This document shows, in pieces, positions 17,494 through 26,931 of a stretch of 64,000 bases of DNA. The translations under genes were made by a program, and so were the position numbers. Under the pieces are notes generated by a model, which had not been told where the DNA came from, did not search any database, and saw only the letters and a program-made list of their open reading frames with translations. The stretch's first letter is position 1. Each line of letters begins with the position of its first letter. This stretch comes from CAVRUZ01 sp963724495 (lineage in GTDB: Bacteria; Actinomycetota; Actinomycetes; Propionibacteriales; DAIQRJ01), in contig CAVRUZ010000008.1 in NCBI GenBank assembly GCA_963724495.1, forward strand, positions 62,001 through 126,000, in the 5' to 3' direction.

Positions 17494-19413
17494 TCAGTCG
17501 AGGTTCTCCACCTCGAGATCGGGCAGGTCGCCGGCGGGCTGGAACCCGAATACCTTGCCGTAGAAGACCAGTTCCCCTTCCAGTGCACGGATCTGGTTCT
17601 CGGCGAGCCGGAAGCCATGCCCTTCGCCGGCCATCAGCACCAGGCTCACCGGCAGGCCCTTCTCCCGGACTGCGGCTGCCATCAGCTCGGCCTGGTTCGG
17701 TGGGACCACGGTGTCCTCGGTCCCCTGGAACAGCACGAGCGGACAGGAGAGCCGATCGACGTGGTGGATCGGCGACCTCTCCGCATACAGCTCCGCGTGC
17801 TCCGGGTAGGGCCCGACCAGGCTGTCGAGATACCGGCTCTCGAACTTGTGCGTGTCACTGGCCAGCACCACCAGGTCGCTGATGCCGAAGTGGCTCGCCC
17901 CGGCCCCGAAGGTGTCGGTTGCGGTGAGGCACGCGAGCGCGGTGAAGCCGCCCGCGCTGCCGCCGGTGATGGCCAGCCGGGACGCATCTGCCTTGCCGAG
18001 GCTCGCCATCGCCAGGGCGCCGGTCGAGCAGTCGGCGACGTCGACCACGCCCCAGCCGCCGAGCAGCCGCTCGCGGTAGACCCGCCCGTAGCCGGTGCTT
18101 CCGCCGTAGTTCACGTCGAGAACGGCGAATCCCCTGGACGTCCAGAACGTGCGCTCCAGGCTGAAGGCCGGTGGGGACGTGCTCGTCGGACCGCCGTGAA
18201 CGGTGACGATCAACGGCGGCCGCTCCGCGGACGGGGAGTCGACCGCGGCATTGGCCGGCGGGTAGAGGAATCCGTGTGCAGTGGCGCCGTCGGCACTGCG
18301 CCACGTGACGTGCTCGGGCCGGCTGATCAGCCCGCCGTCGAGCTCCAGCGTGCTCGAGGCGGCGACCGTGCTGACCGAGCCCGAGGGGACGTTGACCTGC
18401 GCCAGCTCGCTGGGCCGATCGAGATACGTGCACCCGACCACCACCGCTGCCGATCCGGTGGCGACTTCGCGAAAGGAGGTGGCCGCTGTGGCGATGGGTT
18501 CGGAGTGGCCGTCAACGACGATCCCCAGCTGCCCGAAGCCGTCCTCGGTCCAGGTTGCCACGATCTGGTCGCCCACGACCCCGTAGCTCGAGTTGCCGAG
18601 CCCCCAGGCGGGGCCACCGAACTCCAGGTCGCGCGGGCACAGGTTGGCCGCGTCGCCCAGGCCGTGCTCTGCATCGACGTTGAGATCGAGCGCATACAGG
18701 TTGGCCCAACCGGTGCGGTCGGAGAGGAACAGCAACCGGCCGTCGGGATGCCAACGCGGTTCGCTGACGCACTCCCCCGGTCCGCCGGCCACCTGCTCCG
18801 ACCGATGCAGGGCACCGTCGTCGTCGAGCTCGCCGACCCAGAGCTCGGTGTCGTCCCACGGCATGTTGGGGTGCTGCCACTGCACCCATGCGAGGAAGCG
18901 GCCGTCGGCCGAGAGTGCGTGCTGGGACACGAAGTCGGGCCCGGTGACGAGGACCGTGCCGGCGTCGGAGCCGTCGCTGTCGAGGTGCACCGCAACCAGC
19001 TCGTCCACCGGCTCACCGTCGCCCGGGCGCTCCCGCACGCAGATCGCCAGTCGACGACGGAGATCGAGCACGGGCGCTCCATATCGGAGTCCTTCGCCCG
19101 CAGGCGTGAGCGGGCGCGGGACCGCGTCACCTGCCGCCAGCAGGTGCAGACGGTCGTCGCGGAAGTCGCTGGCGACCACGACGCCACCGCGGACCCCGAA
19201 CCCGCGGCCGCCGTACTCGTAGACGCGGGTGCGGGCGTTGAAGCCGGCGGGCAGCACCTCAGCCACCGAACCGCCGGCCGACCCGCGCAGGAGCACCTGC
19301 CGTCCGCCCTCAGTCGGACGGCACTCGATCCAGTAGAGGACGTCGCCGTCCTCGACATCGAAGACAGGTTCGCGCAGCGGCGTCGCCTGTTCGCACACCA
19401 TCGCGGCGGACAC
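17494..19413 (-). CDS. S9-family prolyl oligopeptidase
   Basis: 639-aa serine peptidase with an N-terminal beta-propeller and a C-terminal alpha/beta-hydrolase domain. The catalytic Ser is in ITGGSAGGFTAL, the Asp in FQGTEDTVVPPNQ and the His in MAGEGHGFRL; the oxyanion region is VTVHGGPTS. The uninterrupted frame opens at GTG 19413, but the conserved family N-terminus (GSWPSPVSAAMV) extends upstream in frame without a start codon. One extra base near 19450 would join it to the GTG at 19459, 21 nt after the upstream hydroxyacid dehydrogenase stop. The true start is therefore probably 19459 with a 1-nt error. It probably cleaves short peptides in the cytosol; no signal peptide is seen. Confidence 0.88.
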   Translation of the reverse strand: MSAAMVCEQATPLREPVFDVEDGDVLYWIECRPTEGGRQVLLRGSAGGSVAEVLPAGFNARTRVYEYGGRGFGVRGGVVVASDFRDDRLHLLAAGDAVPRPLTPAGEGLRYGAPVLDLRRRLAICVRERPGDGEPVDELVAVHLDSDGSDAGTVLVTGPDFVSQHALSADGRFLAWVQWQHPNMPWDDTELWVGELDDDGALHRSEQVAGGPGECVSEPRWHPDGRLLFLSDRTGWANLYALDLNVDAEHGLGDAANLCPRDLEFGGPAWGLGNSSYGVVGDQIVATWTEDGFGQLGIVVDGHSEPIATAATSFREVATGSAAVVVGCTYLDRPSELAQVNVPSGSVSTVAASSTLELDGGLISRPEHVTWRSADGATAHGFLYPPANAAVDSPSAERPPLIVTVHGGPTSTSPPAFSLERTFWTSRGFAVLDVNYGGSTGYGRVYRERLLGGWGVVDVADCSTGALAMASLGKADASRLAITGGSAGGFTALACLTATDTFGAGASHFGISDLVVLASDTHKFESRYLDSLVGPYPEHAELYAERSPIHHVDRLSCPLVLFQGTEDTVVPPNQAELMAAAVREKGLPVSLVLMAGEGHGFRLAENQIRALEGELVFYGKVFGFQPAGDLPDLEVENLD

Positions 19414-19480
19414 CGGCGACGGCCACGATCCGTAGGCGAGTTCCCGCTCGAAGAGTCACCTGGCCAAGCCTAGGCAGCGC

Positions 19481-20506
19481 TCATGCCTGCAACGCGGCCT
19501 GATCCGGGGTCACCTGGAAGCGCAACGGTTCGCCGGCGAGGGCACGGAGGACCTCGTCGACGGCCTGGGCGCCCATCCGGTGCAGTTCGTCCCCCAGGGT
19601 TCCGGCCAGGTGCGGCAGCACGGTCACGTTGGGCAGGTCGTAGAACTCCGAGTCGGCCGGGAGCGGCTCGGGGTCGGTGACGTCGAGGATGGCCCAGATG
19701 CGGCCGGTGCGGCACTCCGCCAGCAGCGCGTCGTGGTCCACCAGCGCACCCCTCGCCGTGTTGATGAACGTGGCTCCGTCCTCGAGCAGCGCGAACAGGT
19801 CGGCATGGAGCATGTGGCGGGTCGAGGGGATGTTCGGCGCATGCAGGCTGACGATCCTGCTCCGCCGCATGAGGTCGTCGAGCTCGACCAGCTCGACGCC
19901 GAGCGCAGCTGCCCCGGCGGCGTCGACGGTCGGATCGTGCAGCAGCACGTCGACGTCGTAGCCACGGAGGAGTTCGATCACCCTGCGTCCCACTCGTGAG
20001 GCGCCGATGATGCCGATCACCGTGCGGTACAAGCCGATTCCCGGCTGACGGCGACCGATGTCGTACCGGCTACCGCTGCGCGCGGCCTCGGTGCGCATGT
20101 CCTCGGCGACGCGGAAGACCCGCTTGCCCGCCAGCACGATGGCGGCGACGGTGAACTCGGCCACCGGTACCGCGTTGGCGTCGGCCGACGTGGACACGGC
20201 GATCCCCGACGCCCAGGTGGCCGGCGTCACGTGACTGCGCAGGGAACCGGCCCCGTGCACTGCTGCCTTCAGTTCAGGGAGGAGGCGGAGCCGCTCCTCG
20301 GTCAGGGGGAGCGCGCCCCAGCAGGTCAGCAGGACGCGCGTCCTGGCCAGCCGGTCGAGGACGGCGGGCTCGGTCAGTTGCTCGTCCGACCGGATCGGCC
20401 GGTCCCAGTCGACGTCGGCGACGGCGTCGAGCCGCCCGCGGTCGCTCGGGTGGACGAGCGCCGTCGGATCGAACGTCATCCACAGCGTGACAACGGGACG
20501 CTCCAT
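19481..20506 (-). CDS. D-isomer-specific 2-hydroxyacid dehydrogenase family protein
   Basis: 341-aa NAD-dependent dehydrogenase. The Rossmann motif appears as IGIIGASRVGRRVIELL, the catalytic Arg in INTARGALVDHDALL, the Glu-containing segment as DVTDPEPLP, and the catalytic His in TVLPHLAGTLGDE. ATG at 20506 is preceded by GGAGG at 5 nt; longer upstream frame sequence is non-family. It follows the GH35 gene by 50 nt in the lacI-GH35 operon, so it may act on a sugar-acid or keto product of that pathway; the substrate is not inferable. Confidence 0.87.
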   Translation of the reverse strand: MERPVVTLWMTFDPTALVHPSDRGRLDAVADVDWDRPIRSDEQLTEPAVLDRLARTRVLLTCWGALPLTEERLRLLPELKAAVHGAGSLRSHVTPATWASGIAVSTSADANAVPVAEFTVAAIVLAGKRVFRVAEDMRTEAARSGSRYDIGRRQPGIGLYRTVIGIIGASRVGRRVIELLRGYDVDVLLHDPTVDAAGAAALGVELVELDDLMRRSRIVSLHAPNIPSTRHMLHADLFALLEDGATFINTARGALVDHDALLAECRTGRIWAILDVTDPEPLPADSEFYDLPNVTVLPHLAGTLGDELHRMGAQAVDEVLRALAGEPLRFQVTPDQAALQA

Positions 20507-20556
20507 GCCAGCCTCCAGTGCGGCCATCGTCCGGTCGGTCCGAGTCCGGTCGGGGG

Positions 20557-22389
20557 TCAGCCGAGGTCGGGTTGGTCGGTGAGCAGCAGCACCTCGCCCA
20601 CCTCGCCGGCGGACAGCACCAGGACCTCGTTGGCTCCGGCCCGCCACAGTGGTCCGGGCGCATACAGCGTGCGTTGCGGACCTTCCGGCCGCAGCAGGCC
20701 GAGGTCGAACCCGTTGAGCCAGACCCGGCTGTGGCCGTGGTCAGGGAGGGCGACGAACGCGTCGGCCGGCGAGGCGACGTCGACTCCCAGCACGTGCAGC
20801 ACTGGTCCGACGACGACCGGATCGGCGGGATCTGGCACCGCCCGCGATGCCAGAGCGGGCACTCCGGCCAGCTCAAGCGTGCGCACGCGCCAGCCGAACA
20901 GCTGCTGGTGATCGAGGCGAACGCCGGAGAGGCCCTTGCGGTCGGCCAGGTGCGGCCCGTAGTTCACGCGGCCGGTCGCCTCGACGAGGATCTCGACCTC
21001 CACCGACCCAGCAGACAGTTCGACGGGCACGGCGTAGGTCTCGTCCCGGCGGTCCACCACGCCGACGAGGACCCCGTCGACGAAGACGTGCGCCCGATCG
21101 GCGAGACCGTCCAGCCGCAGCACAGTGGAGATATCCGTGTGCAGGTTGAGCGTCGTCGCATAGTGGATGGAGCCGTAGGCCTGACCGAAGGTCTCCATCG
21201 GTTCGACGGTGACGGTCTCCACCGGCTCGGCCAGATCGGCCAGGACCGCACGCAGAGGCACTCCCCTGGCCTGGTCGAACGGCACCGACTGCGGTGCCTG
21301 CCGAGGCAGCTCCGCCGGCGGCTCGGGCACCGACCTGCCCTCGGCGGCGGCGACCGGCACCAAGAGTTCCCGGAACGCATGGAACTTCGGCGTGAGCTCG
21401 CCGGCCTCGCCGATCGGGGCGTCGTAGTCGTAACTGCCGACGGTCGGCTGATAGGCGTGGCTCCCGGCCGTCGCCGGGGAGTCGGTGTCCCCGTGGTTCG
21501 CCCCGGCATACGGCCCGAAACTCGTTCCACCGTGGGCCATGAAGATGTTCACCGAGGCACCCGCGTCGATGATCTCGGTGAGTGTCGCTGCTGCGTCGTC
21601 TGCCGACTGGGTGTGGTGCGGCCCACCCCAGTGGTCGAACCATCCGCACCAGAACTCCATGCACATCGGGGGATCGAGCGGCCGGTGCCGCTTCAGGACG
21701 GCGAAGCTCTCGGCAGCGCGCGACCCGAAGTTCACCGTGGCCCAGGCGCCGGTCAGGGTGCCGCCGGTCAGCATCACGTCGGTGGGGCCGTCGGAGGTGA
21801 ACAACGGCACGTCGACGCCGTTGGAGATCAGTGCCGAGCGCAGGTAGGACAGGTAGGTCGTGTCGTTGCCGTAGCTCCCGTACTCGTTCTCCACCTGGAC
21901 AGCGACGACCGGGCCACCATTCGTCGCCAGGGTCGGGACGAGCTGTTCACACAGGTCGTAGAACCATCGGTCGACCGCATCGGTGTACGGGCGTTGGTGG
22001 CAACGCAGGCGCACGTTCGCATCGGCCAGCAGCCACGCGGGCAGCCCACCGAACTCCCACTCCGCGCAGATGTACGGCCCTGGCCGGACGAGGACGTCGA
22101 GTCCCAGTTCGCCGGCGAGACCGATGAAGGCCTGCACGTCGGCGCCGCCGGTGAAGTCGGGCGGGGCGAGATTGGGGTGCTGGGGTTGGTGGAAGTTCCA
22201 CGCGACGTAGGTCTCCACGGTGTTGCAGCCCATCGCGGCGATCCGCAGCAGTCGGTCGGCCCACAGGTCGGGATGCACCCGGAAGTAGTGGATGGCGCCG
22301 GAGACGATCCGGTGCGGCCGCCCGTCGCGCAGGAGCGTGCCGTCGTCGGCGAAGCTGAGCAGTCGGCCGGGGCTGGTGGATGCGCTCAT
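20557..22389 (-). CDS. Beta-galactosidase, GH35
   Basis: 610-aa GH35 glycosidase. The TIM barrel begins IVSGAIHYFRVHPDLW; the acid/base Glu is E169 in VQVENEYGSYG and the nucleophile is E245 in MCMEFWCGWFDHWGG. C-terminal beta domains contain the jelly-roll carbohydrate-binding region (DRAHVFVDG). There is no signal peptide, so it acts on imported oligosaccharides. It is a second, unrelated beta-galactosidase in the window besides the GH2 enzyme. It lies 81 nt after the lacI gene and is probably co-transcribed with it and the hydroxyacid dehydrogenase. Confidence 0.93.
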   Translation of the reverse strand: MSASTSPGRLLSFADDGTLLRDGRPHRIVSGAIHYFRVHPDLWADRLLRIAAMGCNTVETYVAWNFHQPQHPNLAPPDFTGGADVQAFIGLAGELGLDVLVRPGPYICAEWEFGGLPAWLLADANVRLRCHQRPYTDAVDRWFYDLCEQLVPTLATNGGPVVAVQVENEYGSYGNDTTYLSYLRSALISNGVDVPLFTSDGPTDVMLTGGTLTGAWATVNFGSRAAESFAVLKRHRPLDPPMCMEFWCGWFDHWGGPHHTQSADDAAATLTEIIDAGASVNIFMAHGGTSFGPYAGANHGDTDSPATAGSHAYQPTVGSYDYDAPIGEAGELTPKFHAFRELLVPVAAAEGRSVPEPPAELPRQAPQSVPFDQARGVPLRAVLADLAEPVETVTVEPMETFGQAYGSIHYATTLNLHTDISTVLRLDGLADRAHVFVDGVLVGVVDRRDETYAVPVELSAGSVEVEILVEATGRVNYGPHLADRKGLSGVRLDHQQLFGWRVRTLELAGVPALASRAVPDPADPVVVGPVLHVLGVDVASPADAFVALPDHGHSRVWLNGFDLGLLRPEGPQRTLYAPGPLWRAGANEVLVLSAGEVGEVLLLTDQPDLG

Positions 22390-22470
22390 GGGCTCCGGGC
22401 TGCTCCTTGCGTCAGGTGGTGCACCGTCGTGGTGAGGCCGTCGTGTGCTGCGCAGTCGGGTGGGAGACCG

Positions 22471-23520
22471 TCAGCGCCGCGCCGGCACCCGCACCGGTCT
22501 CGGCGCCCTGGTCGACTCGCGGAGCACCACCTCGCCCGCGGCCCGCACGATACGGAGCGGGTCACCGGCGTTGCCGGTCAGGGCCAGTTCGCACGCCTGC
22601 TCGCCCATGCGTACCAACGGGAGGCGCACGGTCGTGAGTGAGGGCGACAGGTCGCGAAGAGTGACGATGTCGTCGAAGCCGGCAACGGAGATCTGATCGG
22701 GAACCACCACACCGGCGTCGCGGAAGGCGGCCATCGCCCCGACCGCCATGATGTCGGTCACCGCGAACACGCAGGTGGCGTTCAGGCTTCGGGCCAGCAA
22801 CTCGGTCGCCGCGGCGTACCCGCCGTCGCGGGTGAAGGCGGCGGTGATCACGTTGCCATCGTCGAGCTCGAGCCCCGCGCTCGCCAGTCCGGCCCGGAAC
22901 CCCGCCAGCCGGTCGTTGGCGGTGATGAGCGTCCGCGGTCCGGTCAGCACGGCGAAGTCTCGATGTCCCTGCGCTGCAAGGGCGATCGCAAGGTCCTTGG
23001 AGCCTGCGCGGTTCTCCGCGGCAACGGTGTCGACCGGTAGGCGGGGTTGGCTGATCGCCGCCACCCGACCGCCGCCGGCGGCATAGGCGGCAAGTTCACG
23101 GCCGAGTTGCTCGGTGCGCCGCTTGTCGGTGGTGCGCGACCCGGCCAGGATCAGCGCCCGCGCTCGCTGCGCGTGCAGCATGCCCACGTACGCGAACTCG
23201 CGATCAGGCTGACGGTTGGTGCTGCACAGCATGACCATCAGGCCGTGGCGCTCGGCGGTGGAGGTCACTCCGGACGCGATGGCCCCGAAGTAGGGATCGG
23301 CGATGTCGTGCAGGATCAGGCCGAGGACATTGGAGCTGCCGCGCGCGACGGCCTGCGCGTTGACGTTGGGGACGTAGCCGAGTTCGGCGGCGGTGGCGAG
23401 AACGCGCTCGGCCAGGTCGGCGTTCACCCGCCTGCTGCTGCCGTTGAGGGCACGGGAGGCCGTGGCGAGGGAGACACCTGCGGCCCGCGCGACCTCGCCG
23501 AGCGTCACGACGCGGGCCAT
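22471..23520 (-). CDS. LacI-family regulator of the GH35 / Gfo-Idh divergon
   Basis: 349-aa repressor with the N-terminal HTH VTLGEVARAAGVSLATASRALN, the hinge region NVNAQAVARGSSN, and a sugar-sensing domain (VLGLILHDIADPYFGAIASG). ATG at 23520 follows GGAAGGAG. It heads its own operon (GH35, hydroxyacid dehydrogenase) and is divergent from Gfo-Idh/DUF993/isomerase. The operator at 23690-23707 lies between the two, so autoregulation and control of both operons are likely. Confidence 0.93.
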   Translation of the reverse strand: MARVVTLGEVARAAGVSLATASRALNGSSRRVNADLAERVLATAAELGYVPNVNAQAVARGSSNVLGLILHDIADPYFGAIASGVTSTAERHGLMVMLCSTNRQPDREFAYVGMLHAQRARALILAGSRTTDKRRTEQLGRELAAYAAGGGRVAAISQPRLPVDTVAAENRAGSKDLAIALAAQGHRDFAVLTGPRTLITANDRLAGFRAGLASAGLELDDGNVITAAFTRDGGYAAATELLARSLNATCVFAVTDIMAVGAMAAFRDAGVVVPDQISVAGFDDIVTLRDLSPSLTTVRLPLVRMGEQACELALTGNAGDPLRIVRAAGEVVLRESTRAPRPVRVPARR

Positions 23521-23661
23521 GGCCGGCTCCTTCCGCGCGGCCCCGTGCCGCCCCGCAGCCGATTGTGACCGATGCGTCAGCCACGGTGCGAGCAACGACC
23601 AAGGATCTGGCCGCTGTCCGGCGGTTTCCCCATCCGGTCAGGTCCGGTTGGCGGCGCGGTC

Positions 23662-23707
23662 TTGATCACTGTCCGCATCTGCCTTTACCCTGGAAAGCGT
23701 TTTCCAG
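23662..23707 (+). promoter_or_regulatory. Promoter and LacI operator of the Gfo-Idh/DUF993 operon
   Basis: TTGATC (23662-23667) and TACCCT (23686-23691) are spaced 18 nt apart as -35 and -10. The operator CTGGAAAGCGTTTTCCAG (23690-23707) overlaps the -10 and start point; it is palindromic apart from its centre and contains the LacI-family core TGGAAAgcgTTTTCCA. It sits between the lacI gene and the divergent operon. Confidence 0.72.
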
Positions 23708-23774
23708 CCTGGGTCTGGGCCTACTGGTCTCCCTGCCGAGACGGCAGATGACTCCCTGCGACGAAAGGGAACGC

Positions 23775-24938
23775 ATGGTGACGCGGACGGTCGGCGTGGT
23801 CATGAACGGCGTCAGCGGCCGGATGGGATACCGCCAGCATCTGGTCAGGTCCATCCTCGCCCTGCGCGACGCCGGCGGCGTTCAGGTGGGGGACGACCTG
23901 ATCGTTCCCGACCCGATCCTGCTCGGCCGGAACGCGGACAGGCTGCGGCCGATCGCAGCGCGGCACGGCCTCACCCGCGTGTTCGACGACATCGACAAGG
24001 CGCTGGCCGAACCCGACGCAGAGGTGTACTTCGACGCGCAGGTGACGTCTGCGCGCAAGGCCGCACTGACAGCTGCGATCGCGGCCGGTAAGCACATCTA
24101 CACCGAGAAGCCGACCGCCGAGACCGCTGCGGAGGCCGACGAACTGGCTGCCCTGGCGGCGGCCGCAGGAGTGAAGAACGGCGTCGTGATGGACAAGCTG
24201 TTCCTTCCAGGCCTGCGCAAACTCCGCCGGCTCGTCGACAGCGGTTTCTTCGGCCAGATCCTCAGTGTGCGTGGGGAATTCGGCTACTGGGTCTTCGAAG
24301 GCGACTGGCAGCAGGCTCAGCGGCCGTCCTGGAACTACCGCTCCGAGGACGGCGGCGGGATCACGCTCGACATGTATCCACACTGGAGTTACGTCCTCGA
24401 GTTCCTCTTCGGCCGGGTCCGCAGCGTCTATGCCCACGCCACCACCCACATTCCCCAGCGGATCGACGAGAACGGTGAGCGTTACCAGGCGACCGCCGAC
24501 GACGCCTCCTACGGCATCTTCGAGCTCGAAGGCGGTGCGGTGGCGCAGATCAACTCCTCGTGGGCCGTGCGCGTGCACCGCGACGAGCTCGTGGAGTTCG
24601 TGGTCGACGGGACCGAGGGCTCAGCAGTTGCCGGCCTGTTCTCCTGCCGGACCCAGCATCGGGTGAACACTCCCAAGCCGGTCTGGAACCCCGACCTGCC
24701 GACCACCGAGGACTTCCGCCGGCAGTGGGACGTGGTGCCGGACAACGAAGAGATGGAGAACGGCTTCAAGGCCCAGTGGGTCGAGTTCCTCAAGCATGCT
24801 TATGGAAATGCGCCATTCCCATACGACCTCAGCGAGGCGTCCCGGGGCGTGCGTCTGGCCGAGCTGGCGCTGGAGTCGGCCCGGAAGGGCACCCGCATCG
24901 ACGTACCCGGATCCGGCGGCTCGGAAGGTCAGCTGTGA
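23775..24938 (+). CDS. Gfo/Idh/MocA-family oxidoreductase
   Basis: 387-aa NAD(P)-dependent sugar dehydrogenase-like protein. The nucleotide-binding region is unusual: VVMNGVSGRMGYRQHLVRS rather than G-x-G-x-x-G. This is followed by AGKHIYTEKPTAE (EKP motif) and GGGITLDMYPHWSYVLEFL in the second domain. ATG at 23775 follows AAAGGGA. First gene of a three-gene operon; its TGA overlaps the DUF993 GTG. Such oxidoreductase/DUF993/isomerase sets may process 3-keto sugars, but this is inference. Confidence 0.87.
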   Translation: MVTRTVGVVMNGVSGRMGYRQHLVRSILALRDAGGVQVGDDLIVPDPILLGRNADRLRPIAARHGLTRVFDDIDKALAEPDAEVYFDAQVTSARKAALTAAIAAGKHIYTEKPTAETAAEADELAALAAAAGVKNGVVMDKLFLPGLRKLRRLVDSGFFGQILSVRGEFGYWVFEGDWQQAQRPSWNYRSEDGGGITLDMYPHWSYVLEFLFGRVRSVYAHATTHIPQRIDENGERYQATADDASYGIFELEGGAVAQINSSWAVRVHRDELVEFVVDGTEGSAVAGLFSCRTQHRVNTPKPVWNPDLPTTEDFRRQWDVVPDNEEMENGFKAQWVEFLKHAYGNAPFPYDLSEASRGVRLAELALESARKGTRIDVPGSGGSEGQL

Positions 24939-26083
24939 CGTCGATCAACCTGCCGTCGCGCGACGGGCACCTGACGGAGTACCGCTTGTCCGGCCCGAAG
25001 GAGTGGGCTGCCGACTCCCGACCGGCGACGTCGCGGGTGGCGTTCGCGGCCGCCCATGTGGTGGCGGACCCCCTGGCAGACAACGCACCTGGCGCTCCCG
25101 CGGTGCTCGACTGGGAGTCCACGCTCGCCTTCCGCGAGCACCTCACCCGGCATGGCCTCGGGATCGCGGAGGCGATGGACACCGCGCAGCGCGGGATGGG
25201 CCTTACCTGGGATACCGCCGCCGAGCTGATCAGGCGTTCGTCGGCGCAGACACTGGCGGCCGGCGGCCGCATCGCCTGTGGGGTGGGGACCGATTCGGCC
25301 ACCGAGCCGCCTACGTCGCTGACCGACGTCATCGGGTGCTACCTGCAGCAGCTGGCCGTCGTGGAGGATGCCGGAGCCCAGGCCATCATCATGGCCAGCC
25401 GTGACCTCCCCCGGATCGCGACCTCCGCGGATGACTACGCCACGGTGTACACCGAGCTTCTGCGGCAGGTGAAACAACCGGCGATCCTGCACTGGCTCGG
25501 GCCGATGTTCGACCCGGCGCTGAGTGGCTACTGGGGCTCTGCCGACGTGACGACGGCGACCGCATCGTTCGTCGAGCTCATCCGGTCCCAGGCGGACAAG
25601 GTCGACGGGGTGAAGGTCTCGCTGCTCGATGCCGATCACGAGATCGCTCTACGCGCAGCACTGCCAGACGGGGTCAGGCTCTACACCGGCGACGACTTCA
25701 ACTACCCAGGGCTGATCGAGAGCGGATCCCATGCCCTGCTGGGGATCTTCGATCCCATCGCTCCAGCTGCGGCTGCCGCGGTCCGGGCTCTCGACCGGGG
25801 CGACACCGCCGCGTTCCATCAGGCTCTCGACGACACGGTCCCGCTGTCGAGGCACCTGTTCGGCGCACCCACCTACTACTACAAGACCGGGGTCGTGTTC
25901 CTGGCCTGGCTGAACGGCCACCAGCCGGGCTTCCGCATGGTCGGCGGCCTGGAGTCCGCGCGCAGCATCACGCATCTGGCCGAGGCCTTCCGGCTGGCCG
26001 ACCAGGCCGGACTGCTGAGCAATCCTGACCTGGCGGTGAAACGCATGTCGGCGCTGCTGGCGGTGCAGGGCATCGGGTCCTGA
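24935..26083 (+). CDS. DUF993-family protein (DHDPS-like barrel)
   Basis: 382-aa member of DUF993, a TIM-barrel family distantly resembling dihydrodipicolinate synthase/aldolases. Visible segments include HLTRHGLGIAEAMDTAQRGMG near residues 70-90, VKQPAILHWLGPMFDPALSGYWG and a Lys in DKVDGVKVSLLD that could be the Schiff-base Lys, then the barrel-end LYTGDDFNYPGLI. No enzymatic function is established for the family. The GTG overlaps the upstream oxidoreductase stop (GTGA), and the next gene begins 1 nt after its TGA, so the three proteins are co-translated. Confidence 0.85.
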   Translation: MTSINLPSRDGHLTEYRLSGPKEWAADSRPATSRVAFAAAHVVADPLADNAPGAPAVLDWESTLAFREHLTRHGLGIAEAMDTAQRGMGLTWDTAAELIRRSSAQTLAAGGRIACGVGTDSATEPPTSLTDVIGCYLQQLAVVEDAGAQAIIMASRDLPRIATSADDYATVYTELLRQVKQPAILHWLGPMFDPALSGYWGSADVTTATASFVELIRSQADKVDGVKVSLLDADHEIALRAALPDGVRLYTGDDFNYPGLIESGSHALLGIFDPIAPAAAAAVRALDRGDTAAFHQALDDTVPLSRHLFGAPTYYYKTGVVFLAWLNGHQPGFRMVGGLESARSITHLAEAFRLADQAGLLSNPDLAVKRMSALLAVQGIGS

Positions 26084-26084
26084 C

Positions 26085-26915
26085 GTGGCGCACCCACGGC
26101 TGTCCCTCAACCAGTGGACCACCCGGCGATGGAACCTCGCCGACGCGATCGACGGTTGTGCACGGCACGGGATCGGCGGCATCGGCGTCTGGCGAGAGAA
26201 GCTGGCCGAGGTTCCCGCTGCGGAGGCTCGCTCGCGGCTCGATGACGCCGGCCTCACCGTGACCTCCTTGTGCCGCGGCGGATTCCTGAGTGACGCCAGC
26301 ACCCACACCACCGCCCTGGACGACAACCGACGGGCCGTCGACGAGGCGGTCTCGGTCGGGGCCGACCTGCTGGTGTTGGTGATGGGCGGCCTCCCGGAGG
26401 GCAGCACCGATCTCGCCGGGGCGCGCACCGCCGCCAGGAGCGGCCTGGACGCACTGGTCCCCTACGCGGTCGATGCCGGCGTCCGGCTGGCGTTGGAGCC
26501 GCTGCATCCGATGTATGCCGCCGACCGGTGCGTGCTCTCGACCCTGAGGCAAGCGGTCGAGTGGGCAGAGCCCTTCGCGCCGGATGCCGTCGGGGTCTGC
26601 GTCGACACCTTTCACATCTGGTGGGATCCCAACGTCGGAACGGCGATCGCGGAGGTTGCCTCGGCAGATCGGCTGGCGACTTACCAGGTATGCGACTTCC
26701 TGGTTCCGCTTCCCGCGGACGTGCTGCTGGGACGTGGCTACATGGGCGACGGCGTGATCGACTTCGAGAGCCTCACCCGCACGGTCGCGGCCACCGGGTA
26801 CGACGGGTTCGTCGAGGTGGAGATCTTCAACGCCGACGTCTGGGCGGCCGATCCCGACACCGTTCTCGCGACGGTGAGCGAGCGCTTCGACCGGCTGGTC
26901 GCTCCGTTCCTGTAG
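26085..26915 (+). CDS. Sugar phosphate isomerase/epimerase family protein
   Basis: 276-aa xylose-isomerase-like TIM barrel. Metal-binding residues are likely the Glu in RLALEPLHPMYA, the Asp/His in GVCVDTFHIWWDP, and the Glu in FVEVEIFNADVW; the motif GYMGDGVIDFESLTR precedes the last one. It starts with GTG 1 nt after the DUF993 stop. Last gene of the operon. The substrate is unknown; IolE/IolI, 3-dehydroshikimate dehydratase and keto-sugar isomerases share the fold. Confidence 0.87.
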   Translation: MAHPRLSLNQWTTRRWNLADAIDGCARHGIGGIGVWREKLAEVPAAEARSRLDDAGLTVTSLCRGGFLSDASTHTTALDDNRRAVDEAVSVGADLLVLVMGGLPEGSTDLAGARTAARSGLDALVPYAVDAGVRLALEPLHPMYAADRCVLSTLRQAVEWAEPFAPDAVGVCVDTFHIWWDPNVGTAIAEVASADRLATYQVCDFLVPLPADVLLGRGYMGDGVIDFESLTRTVAATGYDGFVEVEIFNADVWAADPDTVLATVSERFDRLVAPFL

Positions 26916-26931
26916 GACCGCCGTGTCGCCA

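Noticed and set aside
17107..19473. 788-codon open frame on the plus strand
   Set aside because: Lies antisense to the S9 peptidase, whose catalytic motifs are plain; composition is that of a GC-rich shadow frame.
20518..22641. 707-codon open frame on the plus strand
   Set aside because: Antisense to the GH35 beta-galactosidase; no recognisable domains.
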